Shown here one piece after another: positions 35,161 through 45,579 of a stretch of DNA of 64,000 nt. The stretch comes from Corallococcus sp. EGB (GTDB lineage Bacteria; Myxococcota; Myxococcia; Myxococcales; Myxococcaceae): assembly GCF_019968905.1 (NCBI RefSeq), contig NZ_CP079946.1:3596001-3660000 (forward strand), in the 5' to 3' direction. The notes beneath the pieces are model-generated. The model saw nothing but the letters and a program-made list of their open reading frames with translations. It was not told the origin of the DNA and ran no database searches. A program made the translations under genes and the position numbers. Positions within the stretch are counted from its first letter, which is position 1. Every line of letters begins with the position of its first letter.

Positions 35161-36249
35161 CTACTGCACGCCGTTGAAGTCGAGCAGCTCGATGGACTCG
35201 GGCGCCACGGACAGCGTGACCTGCTCGCGGTAGCCGGCCGCGTCGCCGCCGACCTGGAAGGGCATGGGGCGCGCGAAGCGGATGGTGACCTCGCGGGCGT
35301 GGAAGTCGTGGAGGCCTTCCGGCGCCCAGCGGCCATTCCAGAGGCGGGGCAGGTTGGCCAGCACCTGCGTGGGCGACACCTGGCCCAGGCGCAGCTGCAG
35401 GAAGCCCCGGCGATCATTCGCGTGGGGGAACATGCGGAAGCCGTAGCCGTAGAAGGGCATGGTGCCCGCGGCGGCCATCATCAGCTTGCCCCGGAAGAGC
35501 ACCGCGCCCGGCGCGAGCGGCCCGCCCACGGTCTGGCCCTCCGCGCCCAGGCGGTACGCCTCCGACGGGCCGTTGACCACTTCGCACTCCACCAGCACGG
35601 AGCTGGTGAGGTAGTGCGGCACCGTCTTGAAGGCCACCGCGGAGAAGTAGCCGCCACCGCCGGACATGACCCGCTTGAACATGCCCTTGCCCAGCGACTC
35701 CTTCACGGAGATGTAGTCGTTGAGCACCTTGCCATCCACGCCCAGGCCCGCGAAGGGTGCGCGCTGGCCGTCCACCTGCACCAGGTCCATGGTGCGCACG
35801 CCTGGGACTTCCGCCGCGCGGGCGCGCACCACGTCGTTGAGGATGCCGTCGCCCCGGGTGCTGGACGCGTTGACGAACGCCGCGATGCCGTTGCCCGTGC
35901 CCAGCTTGAGGATGCCGAAGCGCGGCGCGGCCTGGCCGGCGAACTTCCCGCGCGGGCCCACCTGCTGCAGCACCTCGTTGACGAAGCCCATGAAGGTGCC
36001 GTCGCCGCCGCCCGTGAAGACGGTGGGGTAGCCCCGCTCCAGCACCGTCTGCGCGATGCGCCGCGCGTCCAGCGGCGAGCGCGACAGGAACAGGTCCTCC
36101 TCCGGCACCACGTGCGACAGCAGCTTGACCACCCGGGCGTCCACCTTGCGGGCGTTCGCGTTCAGCAGCACCGCGACCTTCGGCTCGGCGGACGGGAGCG
36201 CCGACGGGGAGCGGCGGAAGTCCGTGGAACGCAGGGGCTGAACCAGCAT
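35161..36249 (-). CDS. diacylglycerol/sphingosine kinase-family protein
   Basis: 362 aa. The ATG at 36249 (MLVQPLRS) follows GGAG by six bases; a TTG at 36261 is a less likely start. Residues 24-150 form the ATP-binding DAG kinase catalytic domain with VAVLLNANARKVDARV, FTGGGDGTFMGFVNEV (GGGDGT at 80-85) and FGILKLGTGNGIAAFV. A C-terminal beta domain follows (MMAAAGTMPFYGYGFRMFPHA; FHAREVTIRFARP). Members phosphorylate diacylglycerol or related lipids in the membrane. The N-terminal 20 residues are a non-conserved tail. Lipid specificity is unknown. Confidence 0.82.
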   Translation of the reverse strand: MLVQPLRSTDFRRSPSALPSAEPKVAVLLNANARKVDARVVKLLSHVVPEEDLFLSRSPLDARRIAQTVLERGYPTVFTGGGDGTFMGFVNEVLQQVGPRGKFAGQAAPRFGILKLGTGNGIAAFVNASSTRGDGILNDVVRARAAEVPGVRTMDLVQVDGQRAPFAGLGVDGKVLNDYISVKESLGKGMFKRVMSGGGGYFSAVAFKTVPHYLTSSVLVECEVVNGPSEAYRLGAEGQTVGGPLAPGAVLFRGKLMMAAAGTMPFYGYGFRMFPHANDRRGFLQLRLGQVSPTQVLANLPRLWNGRWAPEGLHDFHAREVTIRFARPMPFQVGGDAAGYREQVTLSVAPESIELLDFNGVQ

Positions 36250-36653
36250 GGACGACTCCAAAGGGGCGGGGAGCGGTATGACAGCGATGGCGCGGTTTCC
36301 CTGTGCAGTTTTCTCGCCAACCCCTGACGCGCGGTGTCAGGCGGGCGGTCAGAAGTGATTCCGAGGGGTTGAACGGTCAGCTGGTGTCCAAAATGCCCGC
36401 CCGGTTGCTACCGCGGGGTGACGGCGGTGTAGAGCGCGTTACGCACCCGTGGCGCGCGGATGGCGTTTGGGTGACGGGCGGACGGCTGGGGCTGCGCACT
36501 GCGCTACGCAGCAGGCGTCATCACCTTTGCGGTGGGTGCCCGGGCCTACGGGGAAACCCGTCCTCGCGTTTGACACGCCGGGGGGGGTGGTTACGTTGGG
36601 CATACATCGGGATTTCGTAGGAAAAACGCAGTAATTTCCAGAGGATGGGAACC
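36250..36653. other. divergent regulatory region between the lipid kinase and dnaK
   Basis: About 400 bp with no gene. It holds an inverted repeat CCTGAC/GTCAGG (36323-36341), a GAAA-loop hairpin ACGGGGAAACCCGT just before the dnaK -35, and the dnaK promoter described separately. No CIRCE element (TTAGCACTC/GAGTGCTAA) was found. Confidence 0.5.
36570..36597 (+). promoter_or_regulatory. dnaK promoter, -35 TTGACA and -10 TACGTT with G8 spacer
   Basis: A perfect -35 (TTGACA, 36570-36575) is separated by 16 bases from TACGTT (36592-36597), about 57 bp before the start codon. The spacer includes eight consecutive G (36580-36587). This fits a housekeeping sigma promoter rather than a heat-shock sigma promoter. 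Confidence 0.55.
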
Positions 36654-38567
<1,914 letters not shown>

Positions 38568-38610
38568 GGCCGTGAGCCTCCCGCCGCGCGGCGGGGGCTG
38601 AAGTCCCGAG

Positions 38611-38650
38611 GGCCGGTGCTCCGACGAGGGGCGCCGGCCTTCTTCATTTT
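38611..38650 (+). terminator. dnaK terminator hairpin
   Basis: GGCCGGTGCTCC and GGGGCGCCGGCC form a 12-bp stem with G-U pairs and a 5-base loop, followed by TTCTTCATTTT. It lies 44 bp after the dnaK stop. Confidence 0.7.
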
Positions 38651-38787
38651 CTCCGCGCCGGTGGACGGGTGTGCCGGACGCGGGATGAGGGGCGGCAGCA
38701 ACCCCGCGAATTCACGCGGGCGCGAGCGGCAGGCGCACTGCAACGGGCGGAGGGGTTCCTCGCAGTCCACCCCGAAGGTGTCCCGCC

Positions 38788-39645
38788 ATGTCCCGCATCG
38801 ACTCCCTGTTGTCCGGCCTGCTGCCCGACCTCGCCGCCCCCGAGGGCGTCTCCGTTCCCCTGGCCCCGCGCATGGAGGCGCCTTCACGGACGTCGGCCGC
38901 GCCGGCCAACTCCGTGGAGGTGTTTCGGGGGACCGGTGCGCCGGCCCCGAGTCCCACGCGGGCGCCGCAGGTGGCGCCCCGGGCGCGGGAGGGCAACGGC
39001 TTCGACTTCGGCGTGGGGGGCGCGTTCCCGCCGAAGCCCACGGGTTCCCTGATGGAGCAGGTGAAGCAGGGAGCGCGGCTCCTGGAGCAGACCCAGGCCG
39101 CCGCCTTCAGCGTGACGCTGGACAAGGGGCCGGCGATGGACGCCTACGCGCGCACCCAGCTGGCGCACCTGGAGCCGAGCCCGCCCATCGCGGGCGCTCC
39201 CACGGCGCTCACCGACTACACCAGCACCATTCCCGGCGTGTCCGCGAAGGACGCCTTCGAGGCCTTCATCCGCAATCCGGAGCTGCTCTTCGGCGCGGCG
39301 GGCATCTCGCTGCGGCCGGCGGCGAGCGTCCTCACGGATGGCGCCCGGCTGTTCCTGGAGGAGCAGGGGCCGCCGCCGGTGTGGGCGCCCATCACGGTGA
39401 AGCTCAACGAGACGGAGCACGTCGTCCACATCACCACCCTGGACGGGCATCCGCTGCGCGGCACCAACCAGTTCGTCTTCGACGACGACGGCGGCGGAGG
39501 CACGCGCATCCGACAGTATTCCGCCTTCCAGGGCAGCTCTCCGGCGACGTCGGTGGGGCTCGCGCTGATGGATCCTATTGAACGGCAGCACGACATCTGG
39601 CGCAGCGTGCACGGACAACTGCATGAGATGCTCAAGCCGCGTTGA
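38788..39645 (+). CDS. hypothetical protein with Pro/Ala N-terminus
   Basis: 285 aa, not recognised. Residues 1-90 are low-complexity Pro/Ala/Arg. Residues 90-285 are globular with strand-rich stretches (APITVKLNETEHVVHITTL, GHPLRGTNQFVFDDDGGGGT, TRIRQYSAFQGSSP) that recall START-like/DUF1990 folds, though I cannot confirm this. There is no signal peptide. A transcript separate from dnaK is likely, because a terminator lies between them. It is 28 bp upstream of a DCC protein gene, so the two may be co-transcribed. Confidence 0.55.
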   Translation: MSRIDSLLSGLLPDLAAPEGVSVPLAPRMEAPSRTSAAPANSVEVFRGTGAPAPSPTRAPQVAPRAREGNGFDFGVGGAFPPKPTGSLMEQVKQGARLLEQTQAAAFSVTLDKGPAMDAYARTQLAHLEPSPPIAGAPTALTDYTSTIPGVSAKDAFEAFIRNPELLFGAAGISLRPAASVLTDGARLFLEEQGPPPVWAPITVKLNETEHVVHITTLDGHPLRGTNQFVFDDDGGGGTRIRQYSAFQGSSPATSVGLALMDPIERQHDIWRSVHGQLHEMLKPR

Positions 39646-39673
39646 CATACTGTGGCCAGGGGGAAGGTGACCC

Positions 39674-40081
39674 ATGACGACGCTCCACACGACGCCGCCG
39701 GGACATGACGTGGTCCTCTACGACAGCCACTGCCGCGTGTGCAGCGGCGCCGCGCGGGAGATGCGCAAGCTGGTGGGCGGGCAGGGGACGCGGCTCTTGT
39801 CGTTCCGCGACGAGGGCGTCCTGGACGCCTTCCCGGGGGTGAGCTTCGAGCGCTGCGAGAAAGCCATGCAGCTCATCCAGGCGGATGGCCGGGTCCTGGA
39901 GGGCGCGGAGGCCATTGTCCGCGCGCTGGGCCGGCGGCCGTTGGGGCGGCTGCTCTACGTCTACTACGTCCCGGGGCTGCGGCAGCTGGCGGATGCGGTG
40001 TATGGGGTCGTGGCCCGCTACCGCTTCCGCATCGCGGGTCGCAACTGCCCCGACGGGGCCTGTGCGGTGCACTTCAAATAG
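39674..40081 (+). CDS. DCC family (DUF393) thiol-disulfide oxidoreductase-like protein
   Basis: 135 aa. The family signature YDSHCRVCSGA (residues 15-25) contains the D-x-x-C-x-x-C pattern. It is followed by a long region with GAEAIVRALGRRPLG and a C-terminal hydrophobic helix (LYVYYVPGLRQLADAVYGVV), then ARYRFRIAGR.C, where a further Cys lies. The family is thioredoxin-like but its activity is uncharacterised. The C-terminal helix could associate with membrane. It starts 28 bp after the preceding hypothetical gene. Confidence 0.8.
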   Translation: MTTLHTTPPGHDVVLYDSHCRVCSGAAREMRKLVGGQGTRLLSFRDEGVLDAFPGVSFERCEKAMQLIQADGRVLEGAEAIVRALGRRPLGRLLYVYYVPGLRQLADAVYGVVARYRFRIAGRNCPDGACAVHFK

Positions 40082-40135
40082 GGGGAGGGGCGCGGATAGC
40101 ATGCGGCCTTCCCCGCATCCTCCTCTGGCCCTTTC

Positions 40136-42667
40136 GTGACTTCGCCTCCTCCCAACCTGCAGGCCGCCCAGTCCTTTCGCCGCTTCTTCGGGGAGCTGAG
40201 AGAGACGTACCTGGAGCGGGAATCGCTGTTCACGCAGATTGAGCTGGCGCTGCTCTGCCGCGAGCACGTGCTGGTGGTGGGGCCGCCCGGGACGGCGAAG
40301 AGCGCGGTCGCCAGCGCCGTCCTGGGGCGCATCACCGACGAGGTCTCCGGGCTGCCGTCCCTGTTCTCCAAGCAGATCGCGGAGACGACGCTGCAGACGG
40401 ACCTCATCGGGCCGGTGGACTTCAAGGTCCTCACGGAGACGGGGCGCACCGAGTACCTCACCGACGAGGGCATGCTGGGCGCGGTGCACGCGTTCCTGGA
40501 CGAGGTCTTCGACGGCCGGGACATGCTGCTGCGCTCCATCCTCAACGTGATGTACGAGCGGGAGCTGAAGCACGGCCGCAAGGTGACGGCCGGCCGCACC
40601 GAGTGCGTGGTGATGACGAGCAACCGGTACCTCACGGAGGTGCTCGCGCGCTCGCCGGAGCTGCTCCTGGCGTTCGCGGACCGGTTGAGCTTCATCAGCT
40701 TCGTGCCCAAGGCCTTCGCCCGGCGGGAGAGCCGGGCCGCCATGCTGCACCGCTTCGTGCACGGGACGCGGCCGGACCTGCGCGCCACGCTGACGCTCCA
40801 GCAGTTGGACGTGCTCCAGGACGCGGTGGCCCAGGTGAAGGTGCCCGGCCCCGTGCTGGAGGGCGTGGAGATGCTCACGGACGCGCTGGAGCGCGCGCTC
40901 GTGGCGCAGGTGTCGAAGCTGCCGGACTACGTGCCCACGAAGTACTTCTCCCAGCGCTCGGTGGTGAAGGCGCTCTGGACGCTGAAGGCGGCGGTGGTGC
41001 GCGATCAGATCTACCGTCGTCCGGACCGGCCGCTCGAGGCGGCGGTGGAGGACCTGGACGCGCTGCGCTGGTTCTTCCTGCTGGGCGGCCCGCCCTCCGC
41101 GGAGGTGGACGCGCTGCTCAAGACGGCGGTGGACCCGCGCGAGCGGGCGCAGCTGGAGATCGTCCGGCTGGAGCAGCGCACCTTCGACGAGGTGCTGGGC
41201 AAGGTGCGCCAGGAGCTGGGCGGCGGCGTGGAGCGCGAGGCGACGGCGCTCGCGGCCGCGGATGACGTGAACGCCGCGGAGGGCCTGAGCCGCAACTGGC
41301 AGGCGGGCCTGGTGTCCACCACCGCGCGCGCCGTGCTGGGCAAGCTGGTGCCAGGACCGCGCCACGGACAGAACCGGGCGCCGCTGCTGGTGGCGGCGCG
41401 CGCGCTGGTGGCCGCCCTGGAGCAGCGGCTGTCGCGCGGCATGGCGGCGGGGCAGGGGGAGGGGCGTGGTGGCGTGGCGCTGCTCATCGCCATCCGCGAC
41501 GTCCTGGAGCTGAGCCGGGCCGTGCCGGAGCTGAAGCAGGGCTACCCCGCGCTGTGCGAGGCGGCCGCGCGCTTCCTGGAGCAGGCGCTGGAGATGAGCG
41601 CGTCCGCGGCGGAGGGGCTCGCGTTCGAGGACAGCGTGAAGATGGAGTGGCTCGTCGGCCTCGCGGAGAACCTGGAGGAGGAGCTGGGCGTGATGGGCTC
41701 GCTGGCGGCGATGCTCGGCGAGGCGGTGCCCTCGCTCCAGGAGCGGCTGCGCGGCGCGGACCGCGAGACGCGCCGCCGGGTGGTGGCCGCGCTTCGGCGC
41801 CGGGTCTCCGCGGCGTTCCCCGCGCAGGCCCCTCGGGGCCGCAAGGATCCGCTGGACGCGCTGGCCGCGGACTCGCGGCGCCTCACCCAACTGGAGAACG
41901 CGCTGACGGCCTTGGACCCCTCGCAGGCGGGGTTGAAGCAGGAGCTGCTCCGGCCGCTGAGCCTGGCGTACGCGCGCGAGGTGCTGGGGGCGACCCCGTT
42001 CGAGCGCATCGAGCAGTACGGCCGCGCGGTGCAGGCGGTGGCCGAGAACCTGCGGCGCGAGGGCGTGACGGCGGAGCCGGTGCTCGCCGAGTGCCGGGAC
42101 CTGCTGGAGAACCGCCTCCGGGAGCATGCTCGCGTGCTGTCGCGTGAGGTGGCCAGCCCGCCTCCGGCCCCTGGCGCCGTGCTCAATGGCGACGCGTACA
42201 CCTACTACCGGGGCGAGCTGTCCGCGCAGGCCCCCGACGGCGAGCTGAACGCGCTCGTGGGCCTGGACGGACAATTGATGGCGGCGCGTCCCCCGGCCGC
42301 GTCCTCGTTCCTCTCCGACACGGTGCGCGCGGCGGTGGCCGAGGCGGAGCTGTCCTTCCTCCAGTCGCGCATCAAGTACCTGCGCAGCTGGCTGACGCAG
42401 CTCCTGACCGCGCTGCCCGCGCCCGAGGCGCTCAACGGACGCGCCGACGCGGAGCGCACCTTCGAACGGCTGGTGCGCAGCCGCTTCCCACAGCTCGCGC
42501 TCAAGGAGGGTGAGCTGGTGCGGCTCAAGTCCACGCTGGGCATGCTGGAGGCGCTCCCGGGCGAGCTGGGCGAGAGCGCGCGCAGGCTGTCCACCCAGCT
42601 CCGCGGCATCGACGAGGACTTCGGACGCTTCAGCCGGCAGGTGCTGGAGCGGCGGACCGCGCAGTGA
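40136..42667 (+). CDS. MoxR-type AAA+ ATPase with long C-terminal extension
   Basis: 843 aa, GTG start. Residues 1-300 form the MoxR AAA+ core: Walker A GPPGTAKS at 49-56, FKVLTETGRTEYLTDEGML, a Walker-B-like FLDEVFDG, and sensor-1 TSNRYLTEVL. Residues 340-843 are long Ala/Leu/Arg-rich helices, so this is much longer than a typical MoxR (about 330 aa) and closer to the RavA-like organisation. The next gene encodes a VWA protein, the usual partner of MoxR ATPases, which together remodel or insert metal cofactors into target complexes. There is a 35-bp gap to that gene. The target is unknown. Confidence 0.82.
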   Translation: MTSPPPNLQAAQSFRRFFGELRETYLERESLFTQIELALLCREHVLVVGPPGTAKSAVASAVLGRITDEVSGLPSLFSKQIAETTLQTDLIGPVDFKVLTETGRTEYLTDEGMLGAVHAFLDEVFDGRDMLLRSILNVMYERELKHGRKVTAGRTECVVMTSNRYLTEVLARSPELLLAFADRLSFISFVPKAFARRESRAAMLHRFVHGTRPDLRATLTLQQLDVLQDAVAQVKVPGPVLEGVEMLTDALERALVAQVSKLPDYVPTKYFSQRSVVKALWTLKAAVVRDQIYRRPDRPLEAAVEDLDALRWFFLLGGPPSAEVDALLKTAVDPRERAQLEIVRLEQRTFDEVLGKVRQELGGGVEREATALAAADDVNAAEGLSRNWQAGLVSTTARAVLGKLVPGPRHGQNRAPLLVAARALVAALEQRLSRGMAAGQGEGRGGVALLIAIRDVLELSRAVPELKQGYPALCEAAARFLEQALEMSASAAEGLAFEDSVKMEWLVGLAENLEEELGVMGSLAAMLGEAVPSLQERLRGADRETRRRVVAALRRRVSAAFPAQAPRGRKDPLDALAADSRRLTQLENALTALDPSQAGLKQELLRPLSLAYAREVLGATPFERIEQYGRAVQAVAENLRREGVTAEPVLAECRDLLENRLREHARVLSREVASPPPAPGAVLNGDAYTYYRGELSAQAPDGELNALVGLDGQLMAARPPAASSFLSDTVRAAVAEAELSFLQSRIKYLRSWLTQLLTALPAPEALNGRADAERTFERLVRSRFPQLALKEGELVRLKSTLGMLEALPGELGESARRLSTQLRGIDEDFGRFSRQVLERRTAQ

Positions 42668-42702
42668 GGGCCGGGGTCCTGCACGGAAGGCGGCGCTGAG
42701 AC

Positions 42703-44982
42703 GTGCTGGCGCGTCAGCTCACTCCCCTGCGGCAGCGCCTGGATGCGCTCCGCCAGCCCGCGGCGGCCCGCGGCGGTGCGTGGTCCTGGCCCTTCGGCCG
42801 CAAGCTGAAGGGGCCGGAGGACCTGGCCCTGCCGGTGCTCGTGGCGCTCGACCGTGAGTTGGATCGCGTGGGCGTCCACACCGCCGCGGATGCCCGGCTG
42901 CTGCTCGCGTTGGGCACCCAGCGGGGCAGGGCGGGGGCGCTCGCGCAGGGGCTCGCGGCGCGCGCGAACCAGGCCCTGGCGGAGTACGAGGAGTGCCTGC
43001 GCCTCGTGGAGAAGGCGCACCGCTCCGGCGAGGTTCCGCCGGGGGCCCTGACCGCGCTGGACCGCGGCTTCGTGCGGCTGGCCCGCGCGGTGAAGGTGGC
43101 GGACCTCTTCAGCCGTCCGCTGGATGCGCAGGGCGGCAACGACGCGCCGTTCGAGATCTTCGAACGCCCGGCGACGACGCGGGAGCGGCCGCCGGCGAAC
43201 GCGCGCCTGGCCATCGCGGAGCTGCTGGCCGCCCGGGCTCGGGACAACGTCATCGACCTGGTGCAGAAGCGGCGCGACCTGGACCTGGCCCACGAGATGC
43301 TGCTGCGCCTGGGCACGACGGACGCGGACCGCGAGCGGAGCATGGCGCTGCGCAACGACGTGGCGGAGGCGCGCGAGCGGGTGCGCGAGGTGCCACCCAC
43401 GCGCTCCCTGGAGGCGCTGGTGCGCGGCGTGCGGGAGACCGCGCACAAGGACCCCCGGGGCGCCTACCGGACCTTGCAGGGCCTCTACGAGCGCGCCATC
43501 GAAGCGGGGGACGCGGAGCTGGCCTCGGCGGCGCGGAAGGCGCTGGCGCCGCTGCTTCCGCCGGAGCCCCGGCTGACGCGGATGGTGGAGGAGGCGGAGG
43601 CGGGCGCGCGGCTCGAGTGGCTGGGAGAGGCGGATGCCGAGGCGGAATCCGGCCGTGAGCCCGAGGACGCGCCGGACGAGCAGCTCGCGGACCTGGCGTT
43701 CTCCCTGAAGCCGGAGCAGCTGGCCACGTTCGACCTGGCGGCGGGGTGCGCGCGCTACTTCGACGTGGAGGACGCGCTGTCGGAGGAGATCGTCGAGAAG
43801 GACGCCGCCGCCGTGCGGGCCGTGCCGCGCCAGGTGCCCTATCCGACGCAGACGATGACCTTCGCCACGACGGGGAGCCTCGACGAGGTCCACCACTTCG
43901 TCATCTCGGATCCGCGGCGCATCCTCCAGGACCTGGCGGGGCACCGGCAGCTCGTGCGCACGTACCTGGACGATGCGCCGCCCCCCAAGCCCCGCAAGGT
44001 GAAGCGCACCGCCGTGCGCGTCTATGTCTGCGATGCCTCCGGCTCCATGCACGGCGCGCGGGCGCGCTTCCGCGACGCGCTCATCATCGCGGAGCTGAAC
44101 AACCTGCGCGTGAAGGCGCGGCGCGGAGAGAACTTCGATCCGCTCTACTTCAGCTTCTTCAACGACGTGCCCACGGAGCTGGCGCGCGTGGACACCGCCG
44201 CGGAGGCGACCCGGCAGATTGAGAAGCTCTTCCGGGACTCGCCCGCGGAGGGGCAGACGGACATCTCGCTCGCCCTCCTGTCCGCGTTCGACTCCATCCG
44301 CGCCGCGCAGGGGCGCGACCCGTACCTCGCTCGCGCTACGGTGGTGCTGATCACCGACGGAGAGGACCGCGTGGACCTGGACCTCATCCGCCGCACCCGC
44401 GCGCCCATGGGGGCCCTGGACATCGCGCTGAGCTTTATCTCGCTGGGCGAGGAGAACCCGGACCTCAAGTCCCTGGTGCTGGAGCAGCGCGCCGCCGGAG
44501 GCCGCGCCTTCTACCACCCGCTCTCCGACGAGGAGATCCGCTGGGCGCGCACGGAGTTCGACACGCCCTGGCGCACGCTCTTGCCGCGCGACGTGCCGGC
44601 CTCGCTGGAGGCGCTGGAGGCCCTGGCCCCGCACCTGGACGCGCTGGAGGCGGTGGCGGCGGGCCGTGCTCCCGGAACGGGCGTGGCCGTGGAGGCGTCC
44701 TTCGACGCGCTCTTTCCTCCCATGCCTTCGGCGCCCACCGTGCCGGAGAAACCCGGCGCGGACCTGGTGGCGCGCGTGACGGACATCCTGGAGGCCGTAG
44801 GCGAGGCCGCGTCGCTCGCCTCCGCGGACCGGCGCGCGACGGAGAGCGTGGTGCTCCTGCAGCACCTGCTGTCCGTCTACGGACTCACGCCCGCGCGCTA
44901 CCTGGCCGTGCTGTCCGGCGGCGGGCGTCCGGTGGGCGAGGCGTTGGAACGCGTACGCCTGCTGTGCCGCCCGTTCGGGTAG
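42703..44982 (+). CDS. VWA-domain partner of the MoxR ATPase
   Basis: 759 aa, GTG start. The N-terminal 430 residues are helix-rich and charged. The von Willebrand A domain begins near residue 437 with AVRVYVCDASGSMHGARARF, whose MIDAS motif DASGS is at 444-448. It continues with EGQTDISLALLSAFDSI and VVLITDGEDRVDLDL, which supply the other metal-coordinating positions. The C-terminal ~150 residues are helical. It is encoded just downstream of the MoxR ATPase, as expected for a MoxR/VWA two-protein system. It is longer than the usual VWA partner (about 300-480 aa). Confidence 0.82.
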   Translation: MLARQLTPLRQRLDALRQPAAARGGAWSWPFGRKLKGPEDLALPVLVALDRELDRVGVHTAADARLLLALGTQRGRAGALAQGLAARANQALAEYEECLRLVEKAHRSGEVPPGALTALDRGFVRLARAVKVADLFSRPLDAQGGNDAPFEIFERPATTRERPPANARLAIAELLAARARDNVIDLVQKRRDLDLAHEMLLRLGTTDADRERSMALRNDVAEARERVREVPPTRSLEALVRGVRETAHKDPRGAYRTLQGLYERAIEAGDAELASAARKALAPLLPPEPRLTRMVEEAEAGARLEWLGEADAEAESGREPEDAPDEQLADLAFSLKPEQLATFDLAAGCARYFDVEDALSEEIVEKDAAAVRAVPRQVPYPTQTMTFATTGSLDEVHHFVISDPRRILQDLAGHRQLVRTYLDDAPPPKPRKVKRTAVRVYVCDASGSMHGARARFRDALIIAELNNLRVKARRGENFDPLYFSFFNDVPTELARVDTAAEATRQIEKLFRDSPAEGQTDISLALLSAFDSIRAAQGRDPYLARATVVLITDGEDRVDLDLIRRTRAPMGALDIALSFISLGEENPDLKSLVLEQRAAGGRAFYHPLSDEEIRWARTEFDTPWRTLLPRDVPASLEALEALAPHLDALEAVAAGRAPGTGVAVEASFDALFPPMPSAPTVPEKPGADLVARVTDILEAVGEAASLASADRRATESVVLLQHLLSVYGLTPARYLAVLSGGGRPVGEALERVRLLCRPFG

Positions 44983-44999
44983 GCTTCCAGGCACGCGCC

Positions 45000-45569
45000 A
45001 TGTTCGGCTTCCTCAAACGCAAGAAGGCACCTCCGGCGCCCGTGGACCCCCTGGCCACGTTCGACCGGCTCATCGAGGACCTGGAGCGCCAGGCGGCCGA
45101 GGTGCGCAAGTCCGCCGCCACGCTGCTGGCCCTCAAGGGCGAGCTCTCCCGCGCCGTGACGCGCTACACGGCCCGCCTGGGCGACATCGCCGGACGGTGC
45201 CAGACGGCGCACGACCGGGGGGACGCGAAGGGCGTGGGCGTGCTGGAGCGCGACCGCGTGCAGACCGAACGCCTGCTGGAGTCCACGCGCGAGTCGCTGC
45301 GGCGCGCGGAGCAGGACGCGGAGCTGCTGCTCGGCGCGGCCGGCGAGCTGGGCGAGCGCGTGGCCGACCTTCGCATCGAGCGGGAGAGCGCCTCCGCGCG
45401 CATCGCCGCCGGCGGCATCGTCACGGAGGGACTGCGCGAACAGGTGGAGCGCTTCGACCGAGTGATGGCGCTGGATGCGGCGCGTGACGAGGTGGAGAAG
45501 GCGCACGCCCTGGCGGACATCTACCGCGAGGAGCACCAGCCCACCGCGGCGCCCGAGCACGTGAAGTAG
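45000..45569 (+). CDS. coiled-coil protein, PspA-like in style
   Basis: 189 aa from the ATG at 45000 (MFGFLKRKKAPP), which gives a natural N-terminus; an in-frame start at 44964 would lie inside the VWA stop region. The MFGFLKRKK start followed by ~160 residues of continuous heptad-rich helix (LATFDRLIEDLERQAAEVRK; VLERDRVQTERLLESTRESL) recalls PspA/IM30-type membrane-associated helices, but no PspA signature was matched. It follows the VWA gene by 17 bp, so it may be part of the same MoxR/VWA module. Confidence 0.55.
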   Translation: MFGFLKRKKAPPAPVDPLATFDRLIEDLERQAAEVRKSAATLLALKGELSRAVTRYTARLGDIAGRCQTAHDRGDAKGVGVLERDRVQTERLLESTRESLRRAEQDAELLLGAAGELGERVADLRIERESASARIAAGGIVTEGLREQVERFDRVMALDAARDEVEKAHALADIYREEHQPTAAPEHVK

Positions 45570-45579
45570 GCAGGGCGCT

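Noticed and set aside
36250-36653. CIRCE (HrcA) or heat-shock sigma promoter for dnaK
   Set aside because: No TTAGCACTC/GAGTGCTAA pair and no sigma-32-like -10; the best match is a TTGACA/TACGTT housekeeping-type promoter.
39632-44994. Two long leftward frames (880 and 929 codons) opposite the MoxR and VWA genes
   Set aside because: Composition dominated by Arg/His/Gln/Leu; the + strand frames have clear Walker A and MIDAS motifs.
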